This document shows positions 1 through 7,533 of a stretch of 64,000 nucleotides of DNA, piece by piece (within the stretch, counting starts at the first letter, position 1; each line of letters starts with the position of its first letter). The stretch is from Paenibacillus sp. J5C2022 (GTDB lineage: Bacteria; Bacillota; Bacilli; Paenibacillales; Paenibacillaceae). A model generated the notes under the pieces. The model was not told where the DNA came from. It worked only from the letters and a program-made list of their open reading frames with translations, and did no database searches. The position numbers and the translations under genes were made by a program. The stretch spans positions 186,001 to 250,000 of the forward strand of contig NZ_JAOQJC010000002.1 of assembly GCF_025567625.1 (NCBI RefSeq), written 5' to 3'.

Positions 1-3
1 CAT
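1..3 (-). CDS. possible 5' end of a leftward gene leaving the window
   Basis: The first three bases read CAT, which is ATG on the minus strand. On that strand it is preceded at normal spacing by an AGAGGTGAT ribosome site (complement of about 9-17). Only the start codon lies in the window, so the product cannot be named. The palindrome at 28-47 sits just upstream of this putative start. Confidence 0.5.
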
Positions 4-27
4 ATTTTATCACCTCTTGCTCGATGT

Positions 28-47
28 TTATGGTAATATTACCATAA
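28..47. promoter_or_regulatory. 20-bp perfect palindrome, candidate operator
   Basis: TTATGGTAATATTACCATAA is a perfect dyad with no spacer. It lies between the putative leftward gene at the window edge and the rightward methyltransferase gene. Such dyads are typical binding sites for dimeric repressors of the MarR, TetR or GntR type; which family is unknown. Confidence 0.45.
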
Positions 48-165
48 TAGCTATTCTGGACAGGGTAAGCAATAAGAATAGCTGTTGTTTCCTGATTATG
101 CAAGCGCAAGCTGGGCAGGAAGAGACGAGATGAGATGGACGAGACGAGAAGAGGAGAGGGTAACG

Positions 166-873
166 ATGACGAATGAGATCTACGAGCAGATTGGCGTAGC
201 CATGACCTGCAGAAGCTTCGAGGAATACTGCCGCATGTTCGATTTGCAGGCTTCCGACCTGGAGGGAGGGGCCATTCTCGACGTTGCCGGCGGCGGGTCC
301 TCGTTTACGGCGGAGGCCAGAGCGCAGGGTTACGAGGCATATGCGGTTGATCCGCGTTACGAAGGCGATATGAAGGCCTGGATTTACGAAGCTGCAGAGG
401 AGATTGCCACTTCAACTGCGAAGCTTGCGGGCTTGATGGAGCAGTTCGATTGGAGCTATTACGGCTCTTTGGAGAGTCATCGCGAGGGCCGGGAACTTTC
501 GCTGGTCCGTTTTTCCAACCATGTCAGGTCGAAGGAAGGGCAAGGCTGTTACGTAGCAGCCTCGCTGCCGAGCCTTCCGCTTGGGGACGATTCATACAAC
601 CTTATATTTTGCAGTCATTTTCTGTTCTTGTATGCTGAGCAGTTCGGGTATGAATTCCACGAGCAAGCGGTAGCGGAGTTGATCAGAGTATGCAAGCCGG
701 GCGGTCAGATTCGCATCTATCCGCTTATCTCGCTGCACTGGAAGCCGTATCTTCATTTGGAACGACTCATTGCTCATATTCGCAGCTTGGGGTGCGAAGC
801 GGTGCTGCAGGAGACGAAGCTGCCGTTCATACAGGCGTCTACCCATTATTTGATAATAATGAAAATAAATTGA
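166..873 (+). CDS. class I SAM-dependent methyltransferase
   Basis: A 235-residue cytosolic protein of the Rossmann-fold methyltransferase class. The glycine-rich SAM loop [10 protein letters not shown] is near residues 37-46, an acidic VDP end of strand 2 follows near 61, and [13 protein letters not shown] (motif II) and [12 protein letters not shown] (post-II) come later. The substrate cannot be read from the sequence. The frame is open upstream to 85, but the ATG at 166 is preceded by GAGGAGAGGG at 151-160, so it is preferred. It stands alone between the palindrome region and the cold-shock gene, in the same direction as the latter but with a separate promoter between them. Class confidence is high; role is unknown. 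Confidence 0.8.
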   Translation: MTNEIYEQIGVAMTCRSFEEYCRMFDLQASDLEGGAILDVAGGGSSFTAEARAQGYEAYAVDPRYEGDMKAWIYEAAEEIATSTAKLAGLMEQFDWSYYGSLESHREGRELSLVRFSNHVRSKEGQGCYVAASLPSLPLGDDSYNLIFCSHFLFLYAEQFGYEFHEQAVAELIRVCKPGGQIRIYPLISLHWKPYLHLERLIAHIRSLGCEAVLQETKLPFIQASTHYLIIMKIN

Positions 874-907
874 TATATCGCCTTTTGTTGAGTCATGCCT
901 CCTGAAA

Positions 908-936
908 TTGCATTTCCTTTCGTGGAACGCTATAAT
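908..936 (+). promoter_or_regulatory. SigA-type promoter of the cold-shock gene
   Basis: TTGCAT (908-913), a 17-bp spacer and TATAAT (931-936) precede the csp gene. Transcription would begin near 943, giving a leader of about 43 nt. That leader contains a perfect 7-bp hairpin (TCGCTGA / TCAGCGA, 945-962) just before the Shine-Dalgarno sequence. Confidence 0.65.
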
Positions 937-985
937 GAATGCATTCGCTGATCAATCAGCGATTAACTTTAGGAGGTTATGCAAG

Positions 986-1183
986 TTGAAAGGTACTGTT
1001 AAATGGTTCAACGCAGAGAAAGGCTACGGCTTTATTCAAGTGGAGAACGGAGAAGACGTGTTCGTCCATTACTCCGCGATCCAAGGTGACGGCTTCAAAT
1101 CGTTGGAGGAAGGTCAAGAGGTGGAATTCGACATTACGGAAGGAAACCGCGGCTCTCAAGCGGCAAACGTCCATAAACTATAA
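986..1183 (+). CDS. cspB: cold-shock protein (CspA/CspB family)
   Basis: A 65-residue OB-fold single-strand nucleic-acid binding protein, acting as an RNA chaperone at low temperature or during growth transitions. Both RNA-binding motifs are visible: KGYGFIQV (RNP1) and DVFVHYSAI (RNP2). Length equals the family norm of 65-67. The start is TTG at 986, placed by AGGAGGT at 971-977; the ATG at 979 is out of frame and the in-frame ATG at 908 lies in the promoter. The mRNA leader carries a hairpin right before the ribosome site. A strong bidirectional hairpin ends the gene. Which Csp paralogue it is cannot be decided here. Confidence 0.93.
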   Translation: MKGTVKWFNAEKGYGFIQVENGEDVFVHYSAIQGDGFKSLEEGQEVEFDITEGNRGSQAANVHKL

Positions 1184-1218
1184 TCGGAAGTGGCACGTTG
1201 CATGAAGGGAATCACCCA

Positions 1219-1255
1219 GGGCCCCTTCCGCATCCATAGGATGCGGAAGGGGCCC
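1219..1255. terminator. strong hairpin between convergent genes
   Basis: A 17-bp perfect GC-rich stem (1219-1235 with 1239-1255) closed by a 3-nt loop lies between csp and the convergent MFS gene. It lacks a long T run on the plus strand but could end both transcripts. Confidence 0.7.
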
Positions 1256-1274
1256 TTCTGTCGTGCGGGACGTG

Positions 1275-2477
1275 TTAAGCGCTTCGGTGTCTTAGGTGGT
1301 AGATCAGGAAGCCGACAGCGGCTGCAACACCGATAGCCGTACCTGTCTGATAGAAGACGACGCGGCCGAATTGCTCATAAAGGAAGCCTCCCAGCACGCC
1401 GCTTGCGAGTCCCGCCAAGCCGATCCAGACGACGGCGTATACGGCTTGTCCCGAAGAGCGGTACTCATCGGGAATGAGCTGCGAGATATACCTGAGCGCG
1501 GAAGAGAAGTAGACGCCGAACGTTATGCTGTGCATGGCTTGCGTAGCGATAATCCAGGCAGGGTCTTCAATTTCTCCGATCAGCCACAAGCGAAGAGCGT
1601 ACATGAGCGAGGCGAATACGAGCAGCGGCAGCTCTCGCAGCTTGTGTCCATACTTGCCCAGCAAGAACAGGATTGGGATTTCACTGACGGCGGATACGAG
1701 CCACGCCAGCCCGACCAGCGAATCGCTCGCGCCAAGCTGGCGCATCGAGACGGCCAGAAAGCTCTCATACATGCGATGCGAGATGGACACTAGCAGGATG
1801 AGCGAGAAGAAGAACAAGACGCGCCGCTCACGAAGCAGCTTGAAAAAACCTGAGAACTGGAAGCGCGTCGCGCTCTCTTGATAATCCCTCAACAGTAATG
1901 CCGCAATGAAGGATAAGCTGATTGTCCCTGCCGTTAATGCAAGAGTCCATTCCGTGCCGATCTGCTTCAGCAATAATCCGAATGCGTAGGCGCAGAAGGC
2001 GAAGCCGAGCGAGCCGAAGATGCGAACGAGCGCGTAAGGCGTTCCCGTATGCTTGCTGGACAACAGAATCAGACTGTCGGACAGCGGCAATATCGGGGTC
2101 TGGAAAAAGTAAAAAGCGGTCATAATGACGCAAATGATCGCGAACTGGGATACCGGGAACAAGAGCCCGATCATGACTAGCTGCCCAAGCAGCAGCAGCA
2201 GTAGCAGCTTGCGGATCGTGCGGAATTTATCGCTGACAAAGCCCATCAGGATGTTGGCGAATATGGAGATGAACGGGCCAGTGGAATAGATGATGCCAAT
2301 CTGTCCTTCCGTGAAGCCCATGTCCAGAAAGTATAATGGGATAAACGATACGACGAGCGCTTGCGTGGCAAATGAAATAAAGCTGAATGTGCGAAGCGCG
2401 GTCGTCTCTCGCTTGGCGGTTGCAGACAGACCGGCTGCGCGCTCATGAGCGGCTGCGGGTTGCATGCCCTTCATCAT
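1275..2477 (-). CDS. MFS transporter, LacY/nucleoside-symporter-like
   Basis: A 400-residue integral membrane permease of the major facilitator superfamily with about 12 hydrophobic segments. The first begins near residue 29, and a loop 2-3 sequence GFVSDKFRTIRKL resembles the conserved MFS loop motif. Overall character is that of the MFS_1-like / 3-phenylpropionate-LacY group represented by B. subtilis YwbF. Substrate is unknown. The start could be any of the early Met codons (M1, M2 or M5); none has a strong ribosome site, so the N-terminus is uncertain by a few residues. It is a single gene, convergent with csp and divergent from ytpB. Confidence 0.8.
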   Translation of the reverse strand: MMKGMQPAAAHERAAGLSATAKRETTALRTFSFISFATQALVVSFIPLYFLDMGFTEGQIGIIYSTGPFISIFANILMGFVSDKFRTIRKLLLLLLLGQLVMIGLLFPVSQFAIICVIMTAFYFFQTPILPLSDSLILLSSKHTGTPYALVRIFGSLGFAFCAYAFGLLLKQIGTEWTLALTAGTISLSFIAALLLRDYQESATRFQFSGFFKLLRERRVLFFFSLILLVSISHRMYESFLAVSMRQLGASDSLVGLAWLVSAVSEIPILFLLGKYGHKLRELPLLVFASLMYALRLWLIGEIEDPAWIIATQAMHSITFGVYFSSALRYISQLIPDEYRSSGQAVYAVVWIGLAGLASGVLGGFLYEQFGRVVFYQTGTAIGVAAAVGFLIYHLRHRSA

Positions 2478-2665
2478 GTCTTTCTCACTCCGTCTCTCTA
2501 GTAGAATGGCATGTTATCCAGTATACCATGAATGGCATACCGATGAATGGCTGGATTATTGTCTGTTGAAATGGTACATTATTGAGTGGAGGTTTAGTAG
2601 AATGGATCAACAATTGGAGCCTCGCAGGCACTCCTAAGGAGATTTACAGCAGAGGAGGTGCGTTC

Positions 2666-3748
2666 GTGAGATTGACGACCTTATCAGGGGCGAGTGCGCC
2701 TAAGGGGCCGATCAAGCTGATGCATCGTGTATACAAGTATGTGCTGCCAGAAGTAGAAGAAGAGCTGAGGAAGCTTCGCCTTCGCGCGGAAGCTATACCG
2801 GATGCGGAATTGCGGGGACAAGCGCTCAGCAGCATGAGCGACAAGAAATTTCATTGCCAGGGCGGAGGCGTGTATGCGGCAGCCAATCTGGAATACCGGC
2901 ACGTGCTCATACCGTTAATCGTTGCTCTTCAGACGATCAGCGATTATCTGGACAATCTGTGCGACCGTAGCACTTCATTGGATGCCGACGACTTCCGGCT
3001 GCTCCACCAGTCCATGCTGGACGCGGTGAATCCCGAAGCGGAGCTTCGCGATTATTATGAGCTGCGCAGCGAGCGGGACGACGGCGGTTACTTGCATCAT
3101 CTTGTCCGCACTTGCCAGAGCCGAGTGGCACAGCTGCCATCCTACAGCAGCGTGCAGGCGCATGTGAGGGAACTGGTCGCTTTATATGGCGATCTGCAGG
3201 TGTACAAGCATATACGCAAGGATTTGCGAGAAGAACGTCTGCTGGCGTGGTGGGAGAAGCATCGCGGCTATTATCCTCATCTGCAGTGGAATGAATTCGC
3301 TGCGGCAACGGGATCTACGCTGGGCATGTTCATGCTGTTCCTGGCCGCTGCTGAGGATGGACTGTCGCAGGAGGACGCTGCAGGCATTCGATCCATATAC
3401 TTTCCGCATGTATGCGGATTGCATATATTGCTGGACTATTTAATCGATCAGGAAGAGGACCAATTGGGCGGAGATCTGAATTTCTGCAATTATTACGAAA
3501 GTCAGCAATTGCTGGTTGAGCGAATCGGAACGATTGTGGAACGCGCGAGGGAAGATGTCAAGCGGCTCCCGGCATCCCGCTTTCACCGGCTTATTATCGA
3601 AGGGCTTCTTGCGCTTTACCTGTCCGATCCGAAGGTGAGCCATCAGACGGAAGTGAAGCAGGTGTCGCGGAAGCTGATGAAGAACAGTCCCATTACGCGC
3701 TTGTTCTTCTTGGTCAATAGCAACTGGATTCGCAGGCAGCAGACTTAA
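2666..3748 (+). CDS. ytpB: tetraprenyl-beta-curcumene synthase (DUF2600, YtpB)
   Basis: A 360-residue member of DUF2600, the large-terpene synthase family. B. subtilis YtpB cyclises long polyprenyl diphosphates to C35 sesquarterpenes (tetraprenyl-beta-curcumene). Visible family marks are HCQGGG near 63-68, the acidic DYLDNLCD near 93-100 and a second acidic patch LDYLIDQEED near 253-262, presumably the Mg-diphosphate sites. The frame extends up to 2582, but GTG at 2666 is preceded 5 nt earlier by GAGGAGGTG (2652-2660) and gives the family length (YtpB is about 367). A single gene upstream of pfkA. No prenyl diphosphate synthase or squalene-hopene cyclase partner is in the window. Confidence 0.9.
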   Translation: MRLTTLSGASAPKGPIKLMHRVYKYVLPEVEEELRKLRLRAEAIPDAELRGQALSSMSDKKFHCQGGGVYAAANLEYRHVLIPLIVALQTISDYLDNLCDRSTSLDADDFRLLHQSMLDAVNPEAELRDYYELRSERDDGGYLHHLVRTCQSRVAQLPSYSSVQAHVRELVALYGDLQVYKHIRKDLREERLLAWWEKHRGYYPHLQWNEFAAATGSTLGMFMLFLAAAEDGLSQEDAAGIRSIYFPHVCGLHILLDYLIDQEEDQLGGDLNFCNYYESQQLLVERIGTIVERAREDVKRLPASRFHRLIIEGLLALYLSDPKVSHQTEVKQVSRKLMKNSPITRLFFLVNSNWIRRQQT

Positions 3749-3819
3749 CGGCCGCAGCCGGCGCGTTCGGTTCAACATATTATTTATGCAATCATGCACA
3801 TCAGAGTGGAGGAATGATT

Positions 3820-4788
3820 ATGTCTGCAGTGAAATCAATTGCAGTACTGACAAGTGGTGGAGATTCTCAAGGGATGAATGCAGCGGTAAGGGCCGTCGTT
3901 CGCAGCGCCTTGTTCTACGGGCTGGAGGTATATGGCGTTCAGCGCGGTTATCAAGGACTCTTGAACGACGATCTTCGCCCGATGGACTTGCGCAGCGTGG
4001 GGGATATTATTCAGCGCGGCGGAACAGTGTTGCAGACTGCCCGCTGCAAGGAATTCACAACGCCGGAAGGACAGCAGCGCGGCGCGGATATTCTTCGCAC
4101 GAGAGGCATCGACGGTCTCGTAGTCATCGGCGGAGACGGATCGTATCAAGGTGCGAACAAGCTGAGCAAGCTGGGCATCAAGACGATGGGCTTGCCGGGA
4201 ACGATAGACAATGACATTCCATTCACGGACGTGACGATCGGATTCGATACGGCGGTAAGCATCGTAGTGGACGCGATTAACAAAATTCGCGACACGATGT
4301 CCTCTCACGAGCGTTCTTCCGTAGTGGAAGTCATGGGACGCCATTGCGGCGACATCGCCCTGTATGCCGGTCTGGCCAGCGGCGCCGAGACGATCCTCGT
4401 ACCGGAGGTGCCATTCGATCTGCAGGAAGTGGCGACGCGCATGAAGACCAACTTCGCCAACGGCAAGCGGCACAGCATTATCGTCGTTGCCGAAGGCGCG
4501 GCGAAAGGCGAAGACGTGGCACAGCAGATTACTTCGATCAGCGGCATCGAGGCGAGAGTGACTGTGCTGGGACATATTCAGAGGGGCGGCACGCCGACGG
4601 CTCAAGATCGCATTCTGGCCAGCCGCTTGGGCGATTTCGCGGTGCGTCAGCTTATTGCGGGCGATTCCGGCAAGGCATGCGGCGTTGTGCAGGGCGAGCT
4701 GAAGACGACGGACATCGAGACTGTGACGACGACCAAGAAGCCGTTCGACATGAACATGTACGAGCTGGCATTGCGGCTGTCGCAATAG
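3820..4788 (+). CDS. pfkA: ATP-dependent 6-phosphofructokinase
   Basis: A 322-residue PfkA that phosphorylates fructose 6-phosphate to the 1,6-bisphosphate, the committing step of glycolysis. Visible motifs are the nucleotide loop TSGGDSQGMNAAVRA at the N-terminus, IGGDGSYQGA (a Gly after GGD indicates ATP rather than PPi use), the catalytic PGTIDNDI, and the substrate segment VEVMGRHCGDIA. Many bacterial enzymes read GGDSPGMN, so Q replaces P here. ATG at 3820 lies 7 nt after GGAGG (3808-3812); the ATG at 3814 is too close. Unlike many Bacillales there is no pyk or accA next to it; ytpB lies upstream and a terminator follows. Confidence 0.96.
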   Translation: MSAVKSIAVLTSGGDSQGMNAAVRAVVRSALFYGLEVYGVQRGYQGLLNDDLRPMDLRSVGDIIQRGGTVLQTARCKEFTTPEGQQRGADILRTRGIDGLVVIGGDGSYQGANKLSKLGIKTMGLPGTIDNDIPFTDVTIGFDTAVSIVVDAINKIRDTMSSHERSSVVEVMGRHCGDIALYAGLASGAETILVPEVPFDLQEVATRMKTNFANGKRHSIIVVAEGAAKGEDVAQQITSISGIEARVTVLGHIQRGGTPTAQDRILASRLGDFAVRQLIAGDSGKACGVVQGELKTTDIETVTTTKKPFDMNMYELALRLSQ

Positions 4789-4800
4789 TGAGGAATAGGA

Positions 4801-4840
4801 ACAGGGCTGAAGAAGCGGCAAGCTTCTCCAGCCCTGTTTT
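4801..4840 (+). terminator. rho-independent terminator of pfkA
   Basis: A 16-bp stem with one mismatch (4801-4816 with 4822-4837) is followed by a T run. It also reaches the end of the convergent DUF4015 gene. Confidence 0.85.
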
Positions 4841-6048
4841 CATTTGTAATCCACACCCGCGGAATACTTGTTCCCGGCGTTCCAGAGCAAGTATTCGTCA
4901 ACCCCGGTATCCTTCAACGCCTTGATCTGTGCTTCCACTTCCGCTTTACCGTATTTGATATAGTTGCCCTTGCCCAGCCAGCTCGCTGTAAAGTCCTGAA
5001 TCCAGGGCCGGACGATGGGCTTAAGCTCACCGGTATCCGCCAGCTTCTCATGCGTGTCTTCGATCGCCCCTTTAATCGTCTCGTAGGGGCTTCTGTCCGG
5101 CGCCTTCTGGTTGAACCAGCCCGTGCTGTAATGGCTGGGATAGATCATCGGCGATATGATATGCACATCGTTGGATATCTTGACGAAGTCCTGACCGATT
5201 CCTTCGGCGGCAGGCACCGATGCGGCATAGCCGAATATATCGACTGATACTCTGACTCCCAGCGGCTCCAGCTGCTCCCTGGCGTACTTCACGAAGCCGG
5301 CAACGGCATCTACCCGGGACATTTCCTCTGTCTTGGTGAAGGTCAAGGAATCAGCGCGGTTCTCGAAGCCTTCCGGGAATCGGACATAATCGAACTGAAT
5401 TTCCTTGAATCCCAGCCGAGCCGCTTCCTTGGCCACTGCAATATTGTAATCCCATACTTCCTTGTTGTAAGGATTGACGAAGCTCTCGCCCCGGCCGTTC
5501 TTCCAGATCGTCCCGTCTTCATGCAGGAAGGACAGCTCCGGCCGCTTGACGGCAAGCACTGTGTCCTTGAACACGACGATCCTGGCGATAGGGTATATTT
5601 CGTGCTCGTTGAGTGTCTTCATCAGACTCTCGATGTCCGGTATGAATTTCTTCGGCGTTCCCAGCTCCAGCAGCTCCGGTGTGGTTGTCTGGTAAGTAAT
5701 GTACCCGTTATCGTCTTTAATGTCGATGACCATGCTGTTCAGCTCGGTATTGTCAACCAGCTCCAGCAAGCTCGCCATGCGCGGATGTCCGGTTGTGTGG
5801 GCGGTGACGTATATGCCTTTCACGACGGGGGCATCCGGTTGCGGGTCCTTCTTGGCTGCTGCCGCGGCATTCCGATCCGCAGCTTGCCTGTCTACTTCGG
5901 CCAGCGTCTGCACATCGGGCTGCAAAATGGTGTCTCCGGCTGCCGCGTTTATGTAGGCGATTGCAAGCTGCTTGGCTGCCGCATGCTCCTCACCGGTGCC
6001 GGTCAGCAAGCTGTACAACAGCAGAAAAGTAGAAATAATGATATCCAT
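4840..6048 (-). CDS. exported putative glycoside hydrolase (DUF4015)
   Basis: A 402-residue protein matching the DUF4015 putative glycosyl hydrolase family (PF13200). It begins with a short hydrophobic export segment (IISTFLLLYSLLTG), has an Ala-rich linker to about residue 73, and then the barrel domain beginning VKGIYVTAHT. Conserved-looking segments are MVIDIKDDNGYI, YPIARIVVFKD, GFKEIQFDYVRFPEGF and ISPMIYPSHYSTGWF. It would act on the outer face or cell wall; the substrate is not established. It has a single-gene layout, convergent with pfkA. The N-terminal segment could be a signal anchor rather than a cleaved peptide. Confidence 0.82.
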   Translation of the reverse strand: MDIIISTFLLLYSLLTGTGEEHAAAKQLAIAYINAAAGDTILQPDVQTLAEVDRQAADRNAAAAAKKDPQPDAPVVKGIYVTAHTTGHPRMASLLELVDNTELNSMVIDIKDDNGYITYQTTTPELLELGTPKKFIPDIESLMKTLNEHEIYPIARIVVFKDTVLAVKRPELSFLHEDGTIWKNGRGESFVNPYNKEVWDYNIAVAKEAARLGFKEIQFDYVRFPEGFENRADSLTFTKTEEMSRVDAVAGFVKYAREQLEPLGVRVSVDIFGYAASVPAAEGIGQDFVKISNDVHIISPMIYPSHYSTGWFNQKAPDRSPYETIKGAIEDTHEKLADTGELKPIVRPWIQDFTASWLGKGNYIKYGKAEVEAQIKALKDTGVDEYLLWNAGNKYSAGVDYK

Positions 6049-6133
6049 TATGCTCTCTCCCCGTTAGCTATTCTGAAACAAATTATAAAGCACAACCAGT
6101 CGCGGGTCACTCTTTTTTTGAAGGAGGCGGGAA

Positions 6134-6171
6134 ACGAAAAACGCCAGCCGAGCAGTAGCGGTCGACTGGCG
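6134..6171 (-). terminator. terminator for the small leftward gene at 6197
   Basis: On the minus strand a 10-bp stem (6162-6171 with 6142-6151, one G-T pair) is followed by a run of T with one interruption. Confidence 0.75.
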
Positions 6172-6196
6172 CGTACATTGTTCCTATCTCCCGGAC

Positions 6197-6391
6197 CTAA
6201 TGAAGCCAAGCTTCCTTCTGCCCGTTGCAAATGCTGACTTGCACGATTTCCACAGCGTCGGCAGGCTCCAGCAGAGCAAGGCCATCACGGAGAACGATGC
6301 TAGTGTCAAGCTCCTTGGATGTGAGGAAAGGACTCAGTTCAGGAACTAGCCGTTCAACGATTTCAGACAATTTGACTGTTTCCATATCCAT
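6197..6391 (-). CDS. small conserved-looking protein, function unknown
   Basis: A 64-residue acidic soluble protein: helical N-terminus (VKLSEIVERLVPELSPF) then a strand-rich C-terminal half (IVQVSICNGQKEAWLH). No family is recognised. The start is supported by AAAGGGTGAT upstream on the minus strand, and a good terminator follows, so it is probably a real single gene. It lies between the DUF4015 and YitT genes, all leftward, but with its own terminator. The C-terminal half could be a small dimerising beta unit, but that is inference. Confidence 0.6.
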   Translation of the reverse strand: MDMETVKLSEIVERLVPELSPFLTSKELDTSIVLRDGLALLEPADAVEIVQVSICNGQKEAWLH

Positions 6392-6546
6392 CTGGCATCA
6401 CCCTTTCATCCTAATCTTCGTCATTAGAAAGCCGGGTACATCCTATGGCAAGAAACTTGGGTTGCGGGATACACATATTATAACAGGAACCTATTTAAAA
6501 ACATAGCGAATGGAAGCGAAATCCATGTATGTACATATGATGCAGC

Positions 6547-7389
6547 TTACTCGTCGTTGCTTTTCCGGAAATCGCCGACGACACCCACGGTCTCCACAAT
6601 GTTAATGAACGCATGGGGGTCGATTGAAATGATCGTTTTGCACAGCTCGTTAAGCTCGTATTTGGTACGGACAGTCATCAGCATATCTCTTTCTGCGGAT
6701 GAATAAGCGCCTCTTGTTTTGACAATTGTAATGCCTCTGGGATGGGTCAGCAGTCTCGCCAGAATGTCCTCCGTCTTCGTCGTAATGATGAATGCCGTTA
6801 CTTTAATATGCCTCACATGCACGAGATCTACTATTTTTCCAGCCGTGAAAATAGCGACCAGCGAATATAGCGCCAAGTCCCAATTGCCCGAAAATAAGAT
6901 CAGAACGGCTATTACGCTACCATTAAGCAAAAAGATGAGCATCCCTACCGGCAAGTCTCGCTTGCGTGTCACTATGGAAGCCACAACGTCAAAACCGCCC
7001 GAAGAACCTCCGTATCGGAGGGCGAGTCCGCTTCCGAAGCCAATTATGATGCCGCCGAATACGGCTCCCAGCAGAATGTCGTCGGCGATCGACATCACGG
7101 GAATGATCTGCAGCAGAAGGCTTGATGCCACAACGGAGTAAATGCTCCACATGACGAAGCGGCGTCCCAGCGCATACCAGCCCCATATGAGGACGGGAAG
7201 GTTCAGGAACAAGAACAGCCAGCCTATATTCCCGCCCGTTATGTAGCCTATCATCATCGATATGCCGGACATGCCGCCGCTAAGCAGCTGATGGGGAATG
7301 AGGAACAGGTTGAAGCCTGCCGCAACCAAAAACGCTCCCAGCGTCATCATGAGAATCGTTATTCCGTAGCGTGATTTATGGACATTCAA
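6547..7389 (-). CDS. YitT family membrane protein (DUF161-DUF2179)
   Basis: A 280-residue protein with five or six membrane segments in the first 190 residues, including the family signatures PHQLLSGGMSGISMM and LRYGGSSGGFDVVA. A soluble C-terminal DUF2179 domain follows (residues about 195-275) with GITIVKTRGAYS. Members are common multi-paralogue inner-membrane proteins of unknown transport role. Length is the family norm. It is leftward and divergent from cshA, with a 144-bp gap. There is no obvious operon partner. Function beyond membrane location is not known. Confidence 0.9.
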   Translation of the reverse strand: MNVHKSRYGITILMMTLGAFLVAAGFNLFLIPHQLLSGGMSGISMMIGYITGGNIGWLFLFLNLPVLIWGWYALGRRFVMWSIYSVVASSLLLQIIPVMSIADDILLGAVFGGIIIGFGSGLALRYGGSSGGFDVVASIVTRKRDLPVGMLIFLLNGSVIAVLILFSGNWDLALYSLVAIFTAGKIVDLVHVRHIKVTAFIITTKTEDILARLLTHPRGITIVKTRGAYSSAERDMLMTVRTKYELNELCKTIISIDPHAFINIVETVGVVGDFRKSNDE

Positions 7390-7474
7390 AGCAATCTCTC
7401 CTATGCCATTCAGCCAAATGGTTATTTCTTTAGTATGCCTTTTTATGCTTTGCTGGTATTCACGTAAGGTTTTG

Positions 7475-7483
7475 TGCTATAAT
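7475..7483 (+). promoter_or_regulatory. extended -10 promoter element of cshA
   Basis: TGC directly before TATAAT (7478-7483) makes an extended -10. There is no good -35 at 16-18 bp. Transcription would start near 7490, leaving a leader of about 44 nt. Confidence 0.5.
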
Positions 7484-7533
7484 GATTTGGATATTTTTAA
7501 GTAGGCTGAAGATAGAAGGAGTATGAGAAAAGT

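Noticed and set aside
3835..4821. Long minus-strand frame opposite pfkA
   Set aside because: It mirrors the codon pattern of the real gene, has no ribosome site and no family match.
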